Below, piece after piece: positions 17,045 through 26,337 of a DNA stretch of 64,000 nucleotides. The stretch is taken from assembly GCF_025398735.1 (NCBI RefSeq), contig NZ_CP104694.1, forward strand, positions 2,133,001 to 2,197,000. The letters are read 5' to 3'. The stretch's first letter is position 1. Each line of letters begins with the position of its first letter. Source of the DNA: Tahibacter amnicola (lineage in GTDB: Bacteria; Pseudomonadota; Gammaproteobacteria; Xanthomonadales; Rhodanobacteraceae). The notes below the pieces were generated by a model, which had not been told where the DNA came from, ran no database searches, and was given only the letters and a program-made list of their open reading frames with translations. The position numbers were made by a program, and so were the translations under genes.

Positions 17045-18394
17045 ATGCGCTGTGATTCGGCTGCAGGTGCGCCGCCCCGCTGGGGGCGGCGCGTTCTGGC
17101 GCTGCTGTGCCTGGTCCTGGGCAGCACGGCGGTCGGCGCAGGTGAAGGAACGCCAGCGTTGACGGTGGGCGCTGCCCGGTTCGAACCACGCACGCTGTCG
17201 GTGCTGATTGACTATGCCCGGCGCGAAAGCCCCAAAATGCCCGTCGACCGGATCGTCGACGACATCGTCGAACGGCGCATCCTCGGCGACTATGCCCGCG
17301 AACACTACGATGACGCCACGCTGTTTCCCGAGCAGCGCGTCGGCTTCGCGCCCGATGTCCTGATCGAAGACCAGCTGACATCCCTGATCCAGGGCAGCTT
17401 CCGCGAGCCGCTGGGTGCCGCCCTGCGGAAGGATTATGGCGATGACGCCAGTGGCGCCATCCTGGAGACGCCGGTGCTGTCGCGCGGTGCGCTCGTTGCG
17501 GTCCTCGGCGAGCCGGGGGCGCTGCGGCTGGACTACGCGCTCGACGCCACGGCAGCCGCAAAGGCGCGCGAAGTGGTCGTCCTGCGCTACCAGTTGCGTG
17601 GCGAGGCCGAGGCTGTGATCTCGCTGTACGACGTATATCGCCGGCAGAACGTCCAGGGACGCATGCAGCTGCATGGGCTGGACGACGACTTCCTGCGCGC
17701 GCAGGCCCGCCAGCACCTGATGGGACGGATGACGCGGCACTGGGCGCACACCACACTGGGTGGCCGGGTTGTCGACGAGCTGGAGCGAACGTTGCGTGAC
17801 CGCGAATACACGCGCGCGCTGCGCGGGCAGTTCGGCATCGGCGCGGATATTCACGACGTCAGTGACTACCTGGGCCAGCTGCGTGCACGCGTGACGCCGG
17901 AGGAAGTCGGCGCCTGGTACGACGCACACCGCGACCAGTTCCAGCAGGTCGCGCGGGTGCGGGCCAGTCATATCCGGGTCGCCGATGAGGCCACCGCGCA
18001 GAAGGTGGCCGCCCTGCTCAAGCCGGATGGCAGCAATTTCGGCGAGATCGCCAGACAGCATTCCGTTGCGCCCGACGCCGCCGCCGGCGGACAGCTGGGG
18101 TGGCTCGCGCGAAGGAACGACACCCATTGGCTCACCGAGCTCGTGTTCGCGCAGCGACCTGGACGGATCGGCGTGCCGGTACGCGAGCCCGCACCGGCGG
18201 ATGCAGCCGCGGCGTGGGAGATTCCGTTCGTCCACGAACAGGCGATCGAACCGTTTCCGCGCGATTCGGAGACGGTGAGGTACCAGGCATCGGTCGCCAT
18301 CGCCCAGCACCGCGCCCGGGCCGAGTACACCGCGCTGCGTGACCGGTTGCGCGCGGCGACGACGGTCGTCGTCGCGCCCGCCAGGGACGGCTGA
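17045..18394 (+). CDS. Exported parvulin-type peptidyl-prolyl isomerase
   Basis: 449-residue periplasmic foldase. A signal peptide or anchor spans about residues 16-32 (VLALLCLVLGSTAVGA). The long N-terminal part (about 50-290) is helical and charged like SurA/PrsA chaperone domains. A parvulin (PPIC-type) domain covers about residues 295-390: VRASHIRVADEATAQKVAAL, FGEIARQHSVAPDAAAGGQLGWL and ELVFAQRPGRIGVPV. A final helical tail follows. It starts three bases after the phospholipase C gene and ends one base before the next, so it is probably a dedicated foldase for the cluster's secreted products; that role is inference. Confidence 0.82.
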   Translation: MRCDSAAGAPPRWGRRVLALLCLVLGSTAVGAGEGTPALTVGAARFEPRTLSVLIDYARRESPKMPVDRIVDDIVERRILGDYAREHYDDATLFPEQRVGFAPDVLIEDQLTSLIQGSFREPLGAALRKDYGDDASGAILETPVLSRGALVAVLGEPGALRLDYALDATAAAKAREVVVLRYQLRGEAEAVISLYDVYRRQNVQGRMQLHGLDDDFLRAQARQHLMGRMTRHWAHTTLGGRVVDELERTLRDREYTRALRGQFGIGADIHDVSDYLGQLRARVTPEEVGAWYDAHRDQFQQVARVRASHIRVADEATAQKVAALLKPDGSNFGEIARQHSVAPDAAAGGQLGWLARRNDTHWLTELVFAQRPGRIGVPVREPAPADAAAAWEIPFVHEQAIEPFPRDSETVRYQASVAIAQHRARAEYTALRDRLRAATTVVVAPARDG

Positions 18395-18395
18395 C

Positions 18396-19040
18396 ATGCG
18401 ACTGCGCGGATACGCTGCACTGGCAGCAGGGCTGGTCGCCAGTGCGACGGCGCTATGGACAGGACAGCGCGACGAGGGTGTTGCCACAACCGCGGGGGCG
18501 GCGTCCGTGCCTGATCCTGCGGGCCTTCAGACCGGACAGATGCCACCGACGCTGCCGCGTCCGGCTGCGCTCACACCGTCCGGGCCAGCGGGTACCGCGC
18601 CCTCGCGCCAGCCATTTGTCGCTACGCCCGTTCGGGTACCCGGCGTCGCCGCCGAGGATGCCGAAAGCCTCGCCCAGGCGATGAATGGTGGCGATCCGCG
18701 TACGCCGCCGCTCGCGCCCGACCGGCACGAATTCCGTCGCGAGCCGCCCACGCCGGTGGAACTGGCAGATCCTCAGGCTTACCGGCGTTACGAGTCGCGC
18801 CAGCAGGCAGCGATGTACGCGGCCTTCGAGCGCGAGGCCGGCATCGCGCTGGCCGGCATGCAGCAGGATCTGCAGCGCGCGCGGGCGATGGGCCTGGATC
18901 CGGCGCAGCTGGCGGAAGGCGAGGACAAGATGGCCAGGCTGGCAGACACCCTGGACCGTCTGCGACGCGACGAGCTGGTCCCTGCGGCCGATGCATCGGA
19001 AACGCCTGTCCCAGTGGTCACTGATACGCCGATGCACTGA
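18396..19040 (+). CDS. Small exported helper-like protein of unknown function
   Basis: 214-residue protein with an N-terminal hydrophobic segment (YAALAAGLVASATALW) acting as signal anchor or signal peptide, a Pro/Thr/Ala-rich linker (about residues 25-110), and a helical, charged C-terminal half (PQAYRRYESRQQAAMYAAFE, QQDLQRARAMGLDP, KMARLADTLDRLRRDEL). The plan anchor-linker-helical domain resembles membrane-tethered chaperones such as lipase foldases, but I find no family motif. It begins one base after the isomerase gene's stop codon and is the third gene of the phospholipase operon. Confidence 0.65.
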   Translation: MRLRGYAALAAGLVASATALWTGQRDEGVATTAGAASVPDPAGLQTGQMPPTLPRPAALTPSGPAGTAPSRQPFVATPVRVPGVAAEDAESLAQAMNGGDPRTPPLAPDRHEFRREPPTPVELADPQAYRRYESRQQAAMYAAFEREAGIALAGMQQDLQRARAMGLDPAQLAEGEDKMARLADTLDRLRRDELVPAADASETPVPVVTDTPMH

Positions 19041-19280
19041 AATCGGCTAAGTAGATTAATACACAAGCGCCGGATTGCCGTGTTGCGTACGGTCGCGCAT
19101 TTGTCAAAAATCCTTGCGCATGCGCGAGGGAAAGGCGCGCATCCCGGCAGCGCGCCCCCTTACGATCACTGGATGCCGCCAGGATGGGGCGTGGGTTGCC
19201 CAGGAGGGGGTGCCCGCGCACGGCATAGCCCGGCCGTCTGAGTACAGACGGTCTCTCACAACAATAACCAGGGTGACCCC

Positions 19281-21641
19281 ATGCACAATCCAAACCCGCC
19301 CGTCCGGCGCGGGGCGAGGGCGCTTTTGCTCATTGCTGCCTGCGCAGCGGTGTTCGCGACGAGCGACGCCGTTGCCGCGACGGCGCCGATGCCTTCGCCC
19401 GCCGCCATCGCGGCACAACGTACGGCTGACAACCACCTTTCGACGCGTCGCGTGTCGCCGAGAGATCTTCCGCCAATCGGCGAGGTTTCGCGTACCGCGT
19501 TCGACTACAACCTCTCGCCGCATGCCGATTCACGACCGGCCCCGCCGGCAGTCCGGCAGGCCTGCGACTTCACCGCGCTGGCCAATGCGACCGATGCGGC
19601 CTTCGTCAGCGCCGTGCGCGCATCGCCCATCGATTGCGTGAATGGCGATCTGTTCGCGCCGCCCGCGGACCAGGCGCTTGCTATCTTCGGCGAAGCAAAG
19701 ATGATTGCCGTCGCGAATGCCATGCAGGGTGACGCGGCAACCTATCCTGGCGACAACACGCACCAGATGCGCCAGCTGGTGATGTTCCTGCGCGCCGGCT
19801 ATTACGTGCAGTGGCAGCATCGCGATGAACCCGGCTGGGCCTACACCGGGGCGCTCAAGAGCGCGGCCGGCAACGCTATCGCCGCCTTCGGCGCCAACTC
19901 GCACTTCCTGGATGTCAACGAAGGCCACGGCGTGATCCTTGGCGAGGTGATCACGCTCATCCACAGTTCCCATACCTTCGGCCAGAACGTGGGGCTGATG
20001 CGTCGCCTGCTCGACGCCTATGGCCCATCCTTCAGTGGCTGGGCGATGCGCAACTCGATCACCTCGGCGCACAACGTGCTGTACAACGGCCGCGACGATG
20101 CGGAATTCCAGGCCGCTGTCCGGGCCGACCCGCAGATCATCGTCTCGCTGGCCAACCTGATCATCAACCAGCGCAACGACCTGGGTGATCCCGCGGCCGG
20201 TTATCCGGAAACGGCCGATGCGCCGCGCCAGTACATCCTGATCGATTCCGTGCGCGAGCTGACTCGCTTCACCGACGCCGCTTACGGCGCCACGCGCGAT
20301 GTCGGCCGTGCGCAGGTCAAGCGCATCATCGACCAGTTCCCCCTGGTCGGCCGCGGTGGCGTGCTGAAGGTGGTGGCAGCCTCGGTCGTCGACCCATGGA
20401 ACTACGACGAGGGCAATTGCAGCTATTACGGCGTCTGCGGTTTCCATGATGAGCTCGACCAGAACCTGCTTGCCGCACCGGTGGACTGCGGAACGTCGAT
20501 CCGGATCCGTGCGCAGGGACTGACGCCGTCGCAGCTCACGTCGGCCTGCCAGACCATGCAGGCCGAGGAGAATTTTTTCCACACGAAGCTCCAGACCAAC
20601 CGGCAGCCGGTGGCGAATGACAACAACGCGGTGCTGGAAGTCGTGGTGTTCAACACGGCCGATGACTACCGCACCTACTCTTACGTCATGTTCGGCAATG
20701 CGACCAATAACGGCGGTATCTACCTGGAGGGCGACCCGGCGGCGCCGGGCAATGTGCCGCGCTTCTTCTGCTATGAGGTATACCGCGCCTGGGGTATCTG
20801 GAACCTCACCCACGAATACGTGCATTACCTCGACGGCCGTTTCAACATGCACGGCAACTTCTGCAACAACTACCCGACCGGGGACCGCTGCGGCGTCCCG
20901 ACGGCGCCGCGCGAATCCGCGGTCTGGTACATGGAAGGGATCGCGGAGTACATCGCGTTCTCCTTTGCCAACGAGCCGTCGTTCCGCGCGCCCTGGGCGG
21001 CCCTGAACGAGGATGCGGACCTGGCCCGCGTACTGCGGATGGACTACGACTCGTCAAACCTGTACGGCTGGGGCTACCTGGCCACGCGCTACCTGTTCGA
21101 GCACCAGCGCGAGAAGTTCGATGCTGTCGTGAGCCTGTTCCGCGCCGGCAGCTACGTGCCGGGCTACGGCAACTGGCAGGACGCAATCGGCACCAGCCTC
21201 AACGGGGAGTTCGCCAACTGGGTGGACTGTTACCTCGAAAGCAACGGCGACATGAACGGTCAGTGCGTGCCTGATCGTCTCTTCCAGGGCACGTTCGATC
21301 CGCCGCCGCCGGCGCCCGAATGCACCAGCAGCGATCCGCACACCATCGAGGGCAACTGCCGTCGCAGCAATATCGCTTCGAGCACATCGACCTACTTCTG
21401 GGTCTGGGTGCCGGGCGGCAGCCAGGTGCTGACGGTGCTTACCAGCGAAGGCACCGGTAACGCGGACATCTACGTGGGCTACAACCGCTGGACCAGCCCC
21501 ACCGATTTCGATGCGCGCTCGATCGGCCCGGACAACACCGAGAACCTCACCATCTATGCACCCGCCATGGGCTGGTGGCATATTCACGTCAAGGCGCAGA
21601 CCGCGTTCACCGGCCTGAGCGTCTTCGCGAAAGTGGAATAG
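19281..21641 (+). CDS. Secreted M9-family collagenase
   Basis: 786-residue extracellular zinc metalloprotease expected to degrade collagen or similar proteins. A signal peptide occupies about residues 1-33. The N-terminal activator-type region precedes the peptidase domain, whose zinc motif is HEYVH (residues 511-515), with the third ligand Glu in WYMEGIAEYIAF about 37 residues later, as in Vibrio-type M9A collagenases. NSHFLDVNEGHGV and GDPAAPGNVPRFFCYE are further family stretches. After a Pro-rich linker (DPPPPAPEC) a C-terminal PPC domain (about 685-786; WVWVPGGSQVLTVLTSEGTG, ADIYVGYNRW) likely helps binding or secretion. It follows the phospholipase-foldase operon by 240 bases. Confidence 0.9.
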   Translation: MHNPNPPVRRGARALLLIAACAAVFATSDAVAATAPMPSPAAIAAQRTADNHLSTRRVSPRDLPPIGEVSRTAFDYNLSPHADSRPAPPAVRQACDFTALANATDAAFVSAVRASPIDCVNGDLFAPPADQALAIFGEAKMIAVANAMQGDAATYPGDNTHQMRQLVMFLRAGYYVQWQHRDEPGWAYTGALKSAAGNAIAAFGANSHFLDVNEGHGVILGEVITLIHSSHTFGQNVGLMRRLLDAYGPSFSGWAMRNSITSAHNVLYNGRDDAEFQAAVRADPQIIVSLANLIINQRNDLGDPAAGYPETADAPRQYILIDSVRELTRFTDAAYGATRDVGRAQVKRIIDQFPLVGRGGVLKVVAASVVDPWNYDEGNCSYYGVCGFHDELDQNLLAAPVDCGTSIRIRAQGLTPSQLTSACQTMQAEENFFHTKLQTNRQPVANDNNAVLEVVVFNTADDYRTYSYVMFGNATNNGGIYLEGDPAAPGNVPRFFCYEVYRAWGIWNLTHEYVHYLDGRFNMHGNFCNNYPTGDRCGVPTAPRESAVWYMEGIAEYIAFSFANEPSFRAPWAALNEDADLARVLRMDYDSSNLYGWGYLATRYLFEHQREKFDAVVSLFRAGSYVPGYGNWQDAIGTSLNGEFANWVDCYLESNGDMNGQCVPDRLFQGTFDPPPPAPECTSSDPHTIEGNCRRSNIASSTSTYFWVWVPGGSQVLTVLTSEGTGNADIYVGYNRWTSPTDFDARSIGPDNTENLTIYAPAMGWWHIHVKAQTAFTGLSVFAKVE

Positions 21642-21650
21642 CGACAGGCA

Positions 21651-21679
21651 GCACCCACGCCGCACGCCGGCGTGGGTGC
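21651..21679. terminator. Hairpin between convergent collagenase and propeller genes
   Basis: A perfect 12-bp stem (GCACCCACGCCG and its complement) with a CACGC loop sits ten bases after the collagenase stop and before the end of the convergent gene at 21693. Probably a shared bidirectional terminator. Confidence 0.6.
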
Positions 21680-21692
21680 GACGCCCCGCGCG

Positions 21693-23915
21693 TCACGGCA
21701 CAGGGTCGACCACAACGGCTGCGGGAAGGGCGTAGGCGGCCAGCGTGGTCCCGGATTCGGCCGCATACTCCAGCAGCAGTGTGGGCGGCTGCGCCGCGAA
21801 TACTGCGCGTTGCACGCCGGCTACCGGCAGAGTCGCGACGAGGCGGCGCGCAGCGGCATCGTACACATCCACGTGGTCCGAATAGATGGCCGCGCCGAGG
21901 GAGCCGCCGAGCGACACCACACGTACGAGCGTGCTGGCGGGATCGCCGTTCACCGGCGTGGCGAGCGGGCGTGGAAAGAGGTGGTCCCACAGCACCGTGG
22001 TCGTTGCCGTGGACGTATCGCTTCGTTGCACGCGCACGCTGTTGAAATAGCTTTGCGTCCACAGATAGGCCCCCGCTGCGGGCGGTGGCAACGGATGGCC
22101 GGTCGGCGCCAGGTGGTTGGGCGTGGAGAATTCCTCACCTTCGAAATCGGTGAACTCCATGATCTGCGTACCACGGTCGATGGCGTGCAACGTGCCGACA
22201 TAGCCGGCCTGGCTGGTGGTGGCGTCGACCGTGCGCGACTTCCAATGCACGAATGCGCGGCCATGACCGACTTCCAGTCGGGTGGCGCTCCAGCCCGGAC
22301 GCGCGGCCACTACACGGCGCTCACCCTCGACGGCACGTAGCGCGACCGTATCGCCCTCGAAAGCCAGGACGGCAAAGGGATCGAAGACGAGGCTGGCACA
22401 GCGCTGCCGGGTGCGCGGCAGTGGCTTGGTGTCCAGAACCTTCCCGCTGGAAAGGTCGACGTGCTCCATCTGGTTGAACCGGTCGATCCACAATTCGCCG
22501 GATGCCGTCACGCCCCAGGTCTCCTGCTGGGTTTCCTCGGAGCACCGTGCAGGATCTGGATTCTCCTCGGATGGAAATTGCCTGAAACGCTCGTCCGGCA
22601 GCCGCGTCAGCGCGGTAGTGAAGCGACGAACGGCCGGTGATGCGTGGCGGTCGATGCTGCGCGCCTGTGCGGTCTCGTCTTCGATGCGGCAGGTTTCGCG
22701 GCTCCATGCGAGCGTTTCCACTTTCGCCGCTTCCAGGAGCGAGGCGGGAATGTCGAAGGCCCTCAGCTCCCCACCGCCGACCCGGCGGTAATCGGGCGTG
22801 GGCTCGGCGGGAAGCTGTGCGCGTGTCGTGGCCAGCAACTGGCGGCCGTCCGGGGTCGCGGTCAGCGAGCGGATTTCCTGCTGCAGGCGCCACGTTTTCG
22901 CCGGTTTGCCGCTGTGGCGCTCGAACACGCTCAGTGCGGAAGTCCCCGCGGTGTCGTCTTCCTCGTGGAGCAGCGCGTACCACCGTCCCAGCGGGTCGGC
23001 GGCCATCTGCACCCAGCGGCCCTGCGGCAGGGCGAGCGGCTGTGCGGTGTCCGGTCCGCACTGCTTGAGATTGACCTGGCGCAGCGTGACGGCCGCCTTG
23101 TCTGCCTCGCCAGTCCGATCAAGGACCAGGGCTAGCAGTTCGCCCGTTTGCTCGCTGAAGGTGGACTGGAAGTCGGTGGTGGTCAGGGTGGTCGTGGCCG
23201 TGCGTTCAAAGCGCAGCAGTTGCCGGGAGGCAAGGTCGAGGACGGCATAGCGCATGTCGCTCGGATCGGGCGCCCATTCCCAGTATTCACCGAAGACTCC
23301 TTCGGCCAGGAAGAGCTTGCGGTCCTGGTCGAGGAACTGCAGCTTGACGATTCGCGCGGCGGGAAACTCCTGGAGGACGGACATCGTCGTGGTGTCGATG
23401 ACAACGAACCGTCCGGCGCCTGCCAGGGCAAGGCGCTTGCCGTCGCCGGACAGTGCGATGGCCAGCGTATTCCACTGGTATCCGGGATAGTCAGCGGGAA
23501 GCGCGTCGCAGGTTGCCGTCTGCCCGAGGAGCGACGACGGTATCCATTGCAAGGCGACCGCGTCGGGCGATTCCGCGGACGGCGGGCCAAAGTCGGCAAT
23601 GGCAACGCAATATTCATTGAACGCGATGGCCACTTTCTGTGCACTGCGCGAGGCGGACAGCAGGCGTGGCGCACCCGGCAATTGAATCCGCTGGTCCTGA
23701 TCGGGCGTCGCCAGGTTGGTCCGGTGCAGCACGCGGCTGCCGTCACTGTGCACACGCCATTCGCCATTGCCCGACAGAACCAGGGGCCAGGTGCCGGCGG
23801 CGACGACGCTGTAGGACTCTTCCTCCCCCGTCGGGCCTGCCGCCTGAAGCGGAAATGCCGTTGCCAGCAGCAGGGAAAGCAGGAAGACACGGCGTGGCGT
23901 ATTCGGAGAGTGCAT
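21693..23915 (-). CDS. Exported WD40/propeller-like protein of unknown function
   Basis: 740-residue protein with a signal peptide (MHSPNTPRRVFLLSLLLATAFPLQA). The body is a long series of beta-strand repeats with WD40-like features (LALAGAGRFVVIDTTTMSVLQ, ADPLGRWYALLHEEDD, LTATPDGRQLLATT, AAIYSDHVDVYDAAARRLVAT), suggesting two propellers in the periplasm or on the surface. No catalytic motif is seen. The frame is open further upstream to 24206, but the ATG at 23915 is chosen because the signal peptide starts there. No family name can be given. Confidence 0.65.
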   Translation of the reverse strand: MHSPNTPRRVFLLSLLLATAFPLQAAGPTGEEESYSVVAAGTWPLVLSGNGEWRVHSDGSRVLHRTNLATPDQDQRIQLPGAPRLLSASRSAQKVAIAFNEYCVAIADFGPPSAESPDAVALQWIPSSLLGQTATCDALPADYPGYQWNTLAIALSGDGKRLALAGAGRFVVIDTTTMSVLQEFPAARIVKLQFLDQDRKLFLAEGVFGEYWEWAPDPSDMRYAVLDLASRQLLRFERTATTTLTTTDFQSTFSEQTGELLALVLDRTGEADKAAVTLRQVNLKQCGPDTAQPLALPQGRWVQMAADPLGRWYALLHEEDDTAGTSALSVFERHSGKPAKTWRLQQEIRSLTATPDGRQLLATTRAQLPAEPTPDYRRVGGGELRAFDIPASLLEAAKVETLAWSRETCRIEDETAQARSIDRHASPAVRRFTTALTRLPDERFRQFPSEENPDPARCSEETQQETWGVTASGELWIDRFNQMEHVDLSSGKVLDTKPLPRTRQRCASLVFDPFAVLAFEGDTVALRAVEGERRVVAARPGWSATRLEVGHGRAFVHWKSRTVDATTSQAGYVGTLHAIDRGTQIMEFTDFEGEEFSTPNHLAPTGHPLPPPAAGAYLWTQSYFNSVRVQRSDTSTATTTVLWDHLFPRPLATPVNGDPASTLVRVVSLGGSLGAAIYSDHVDVYDAAARRLVATLPVAGVQRAVFAAQPPTLLLEYAAESGTTLAAYALPAAVVVDPVP

Positions 23916-24199
23916 GGCGGTGTGCTGGCTCGGGGAGTGCGCGGCATCTTTTCGGACGGTTGTGGCATTTTCAAGGCAGGACGGGGCGGCGCAGATACGC
24001 CAGCGCCGCATCGCGCATCGCGCAAGGGGCTCTGGCATAGCCCCCTTCGGTCGAAGTATTATCCCCGCGCTGCTGCGCTCCGACTGTATCGCCAGTGGGC
24101 CGACCGCGCATTTGCGACGGTGCCGGCCGGAACGCCCGCAGTGCCGTGACCGGTTTTCTCCCGGAGTGGCGATCGAGGCATGGAAATGGAGAAGTGGCA

Positions 24200-24556
24200 A
24201 TGTCAATTCCGTCTACGTTGTCCGAGCTCAAGCAGTCGGCCATCGAACGTATGCGCAATTACCAGGAGAGCGTCAACGGGCCTTCATCCAGCATGGTCCG
24301 CTATGTCGGCAAGTGCGACGTGCTGCTGGAAACCTTCCTGCAGCGGCTGGTGGAAGCAAAGGGCGATACGCCGGCGATCATGGCGGCGGCTGAAACGGCG
24401 GTGCTGGCCATCAATGCCCTGAATGACCGGGCGGATGGCGGGCTCATCGAAACCGGCGAGCGTGAAGACCTGTGTGAACTGATCGACCAGGCCTGTGCCT
24501 GGGCAGGACTGGATATCGGCGAAGGAGACGTCGCCGGCAACTGGCGCGAGTGGTGA
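24200..24556 (+). CDS. Small helical protein of unknown function
   Basis: 118-residue soluble, probably all-helical protein (LSELKQSAIERMRNYQESV, MAAAETAVLAINALNDRADG, LCELIDQACAWAGLD). It lacks signal peptide and membrane segments. I do not recognise the family, though the sequence looks well conserved and in the host's codon style. ATG 24200 is chosen because GGAGAAG lies seven bases before it. It is convergent with the SRPBCC gene. Confidence 0.65.
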   Translation: MSIPSTLSELKQSAIERMRNYQESVNGPSSSMVRYVGKCDVLLETFLQRLVEAKGDTPAIMAAAETAVLAINALNDRADGGLIETGEREDLCELIDQACAWAGLDIGEGDVAGNWREW

Positions 24557-24647
24557 CCATCGCGGCGGCATTGTAAACACCGCAATGCAGAAGGCCACCC
24601 CGGACGGCAAACGTTCGGGCTGTCGCGGCGGTGCACGGACGCAGGCG

Positions 24648-25136
24648 TCAGCCGCTGACGGGTGCCAGCAGGTCGGTGCGCAGGTGGCGAGTCAATCCGC
24701 GCTCGCCCGCGGCCATCACACCCTGGTGATTCCACTCGAAAACCGGCCGCGCCAACCGCGCGATGCGCTGCATCCAGCGCTTCTCCAGTTCGACGCGCCA
24801 GAGGTATTCCACGGCCGTTCCGGTCCGTGTGTCGGCAAGACTCCAGCGCCCTTCGCCGCGCAGGTCGCCGCTGGCGCTGGCTCGCAGGCGTGACTGTGGC
24901 ACCACTTCGACCACGTGTGTCACCAGCCGGAGCGAGTAGGGCAGGCGGCTGCTCCAGTCCAGACGGTGACAGGCGCCGACGCCGTCGCTGCCACCGGCAT
25001 CCACTTCCTCGACGGCCGTCACGTAGGGCCACCAGCTGGGCCAGGCGTTGACCGAGCGGATGGCTTTCCACACGACTTCGCGCGGCGCGGGGATGTGCCA
25101 GTGAGTTACCAGTTCGAAACGGCAGGAGGACGTCAT
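24648..25136 (-). CDS. SRPBCC-fold (START/Bet v 1-like) protein
   Basis: 162-residue protein of the polyketide cyclase / SRPBCC superfamily, which binds hydrophobic ligands in a deep cavity. The opening FELVTHWHIPAPREVVWKAI, the SWWPYVTAVEEVDAGG loop and the strands LRLVTHVVEVVPQSRLRASASG and WSLADTRTGTAVEYLWRVE match that fold. No enzymatic residue can be named and the ligand is unknown. Start at ATG 25136 is chosen because GGAGG-like sequence precedes it on the minus strand (TTTCGAACTGG region lies inside the gene). Confidence 0.72.
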   Translation of the reverse strand: MTSSCRFELVTHWHIPAPREVVWKAIRSVNAWPSWWPYVTAVEEVDAGGSDGVGACHRLDWSSRLPYSLRLVTHVVEVVPQSRLRASASGDLRGEGRWSLADTRTGTAVEYLWRVELEKRWMQRIARLARPVFEWNHQGVMAAGERGLTRHLRTDLLAPVSG

Positions 25137-25240
25137 GGAAACCTCGTCGGATCGACAGCGTGCCGCCCGCACGCCCGGTGCCGGATGCCTGCCGGCACTT
25201 TCCCTACGAAGACGGCGCCAGGCGTGGATGCAGGGTGGTC

Positions 25241-26176
25241 TCAGGGGCCTGCTGCCGCGTCGACAATGGCGTCCCAGTAGGGCGCCTCACCGAAGCGATC
25301 GGCCAGGAATGCGATGAAGGCGCGCACTTTCGCCGGAACGTTGCGGCGGGATGGATATACCGCGCTCAGCTCCAGGGGCGGCCGCTGAAACGGTTGCAAC
25401 AGGGGAACCAGTTCGCCGCGCTCGACGGCCGGAGCGATGATGAAGGTGGGCAGGTAAGCCACGCCATGGCCGGCGATGGCGGATTCGCGCAACGCACCGC
25501 CGTTGTTGACCCGCAGTACTGAGGCAACCTCGACGCTGAATGCTTTTCCGGTGTCGGGTTGGATAAAGCTCCAGTAGGTGCGTTCGTCCAGGTTGCTGTA
25601 GGCCAGTCCGCGATGGCCGGCGAGATCTTCCGGGGTGGCTGGCGTGCCGTGCCTGCGCAGATAGTCCGGGCTGGCGCAGACGGCATGGCGGATGGTGGCG
25701 ATGGGGCGTGCGACAAGCGAGGAGTCTTTCAACCGGCTGATCCGGATGGCGAGATCAAAGCCTTCGTTGATCAGGTCCACGAAGCGGTCGTTGAGATCCA
25801 GGTCCACCCGCATCTGGCGGTGGCGATCCAGAAACTCGCCGATTACCGGCGCCAGATGCAGCACGCCGAACGACATCGGCGCGGCCACGCGCAGCGCGCC
25901 GGTAGGTTCGGTGCGCGCGGCGGAGGCGATGGCCTCGGCCTCGTGCAGGTCGGCCAGGATGCGCACCGCGCGTTCATAGAACTCCTGGCCGGGTCCCGTC
26001 AGGCTGATGCTGCGCGTTGAGCGTTGCAGGAGTTGGGCGCCCAGGCGGTCTTCCAGCTCCCGGATGCGTCGGCTGACCGCGGACTTGACCACACCCAGGC
26101 GATCGGCCGCGACACCGAAACCGTGTGCGTCGACGACGGCGACAAAGGTGCGCAGGTCTTCGTAGCGGTCAGCCAT
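25241..26176 (-). CDS. LysR-family transcriptional regulator
   Basis: 311-residue regulator with an N-terminal winged helix-turn-helix (FVAVVDAHGFGVAADRLGVVKSAVSRRIRELEDRLGAQLL) and a C-terminal periplasmic-binding-like effector domain (about residues 88-300). It resembles the DsdC/AaeR-type proteobacterial LysR branch with RSTRSISLTGPGQEFYERA. It is divergent from the metallo-hydrolase gene at 26338, and two overlapping palindromes lie between them at 26221-26242, so it very likely controls that gene and itself. ATG 26176 (MADRYEDL) is preferred to an upstream in-frame ATG because family members start there. The inducer is unknown. Confidence 0.9.
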   Translation of the reverse strand: MADRYEDLRTFVAVVDAHGFGVAADRLGVVKSAVSRRIRELEDRLGAQLLQRSTRSISLTGPGQEFYERAVRILADLHEAEAIASAARTEPTGALRVAAPMSFGVLHLAPVIGEFLDRHRQMRVDLDLNDRFVDLINEGFDLAIRISRLKDSSLVARPIATIRHAVCASPDYLRRHGTPATPEDLAGHRGLAYSNLDERTYWSFIQPDTGKAFSVEVASVLRVNNGGALRESAIAGHGVAYLPTFIIAPAVERGELVPLLQPFQRPPLELSAVYPSRRNVPAKVRAFIAFLADRFGEAPYWDAIVDAAAGP

Positions 26177-26220
26177 CGTTCTCTCGCGGTGCACAGCGTG
26201 TGCTCAAAATAACACCAATA

Positions 26221-26242
26221 ATGTCAATGACATAGGCCTATG
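26221..26242. promoter_or_regulatory. Two overlapping palindromes, probable LysR operator
   Basis: ATGTCAATGACAT (26221-26233) is a perfect inverted repeat with a one-base centre, and CATAGGCCTATG (26231-26242) is a perfect 12-base palindrome that shares three bases with it. They lie 45 bases upstream of the LysR start and 96 bases upstream of the divergent metallo-hydrolase start, in an AT-rich pocket. This is the classic place for a LysR binding site; which of the two is bound is unknown. Confidence 0.65.
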
Positions 26243-26337
26243 ATGCAGCAGTCGGCGGCGGGCCGGCCACACTGCCGGGTGGGTCCGCAGCCCCGCTACG
26301 CCATCCGCAGCATCCATTATTCCCCTGGGAGAACGCC

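Noticed and set aside
16562-18487. 641-codon open frame on the minus strand
   Set aside because: Antisense to the phospholipase C and isomerase genes, both with clear signal peptides and motifs.
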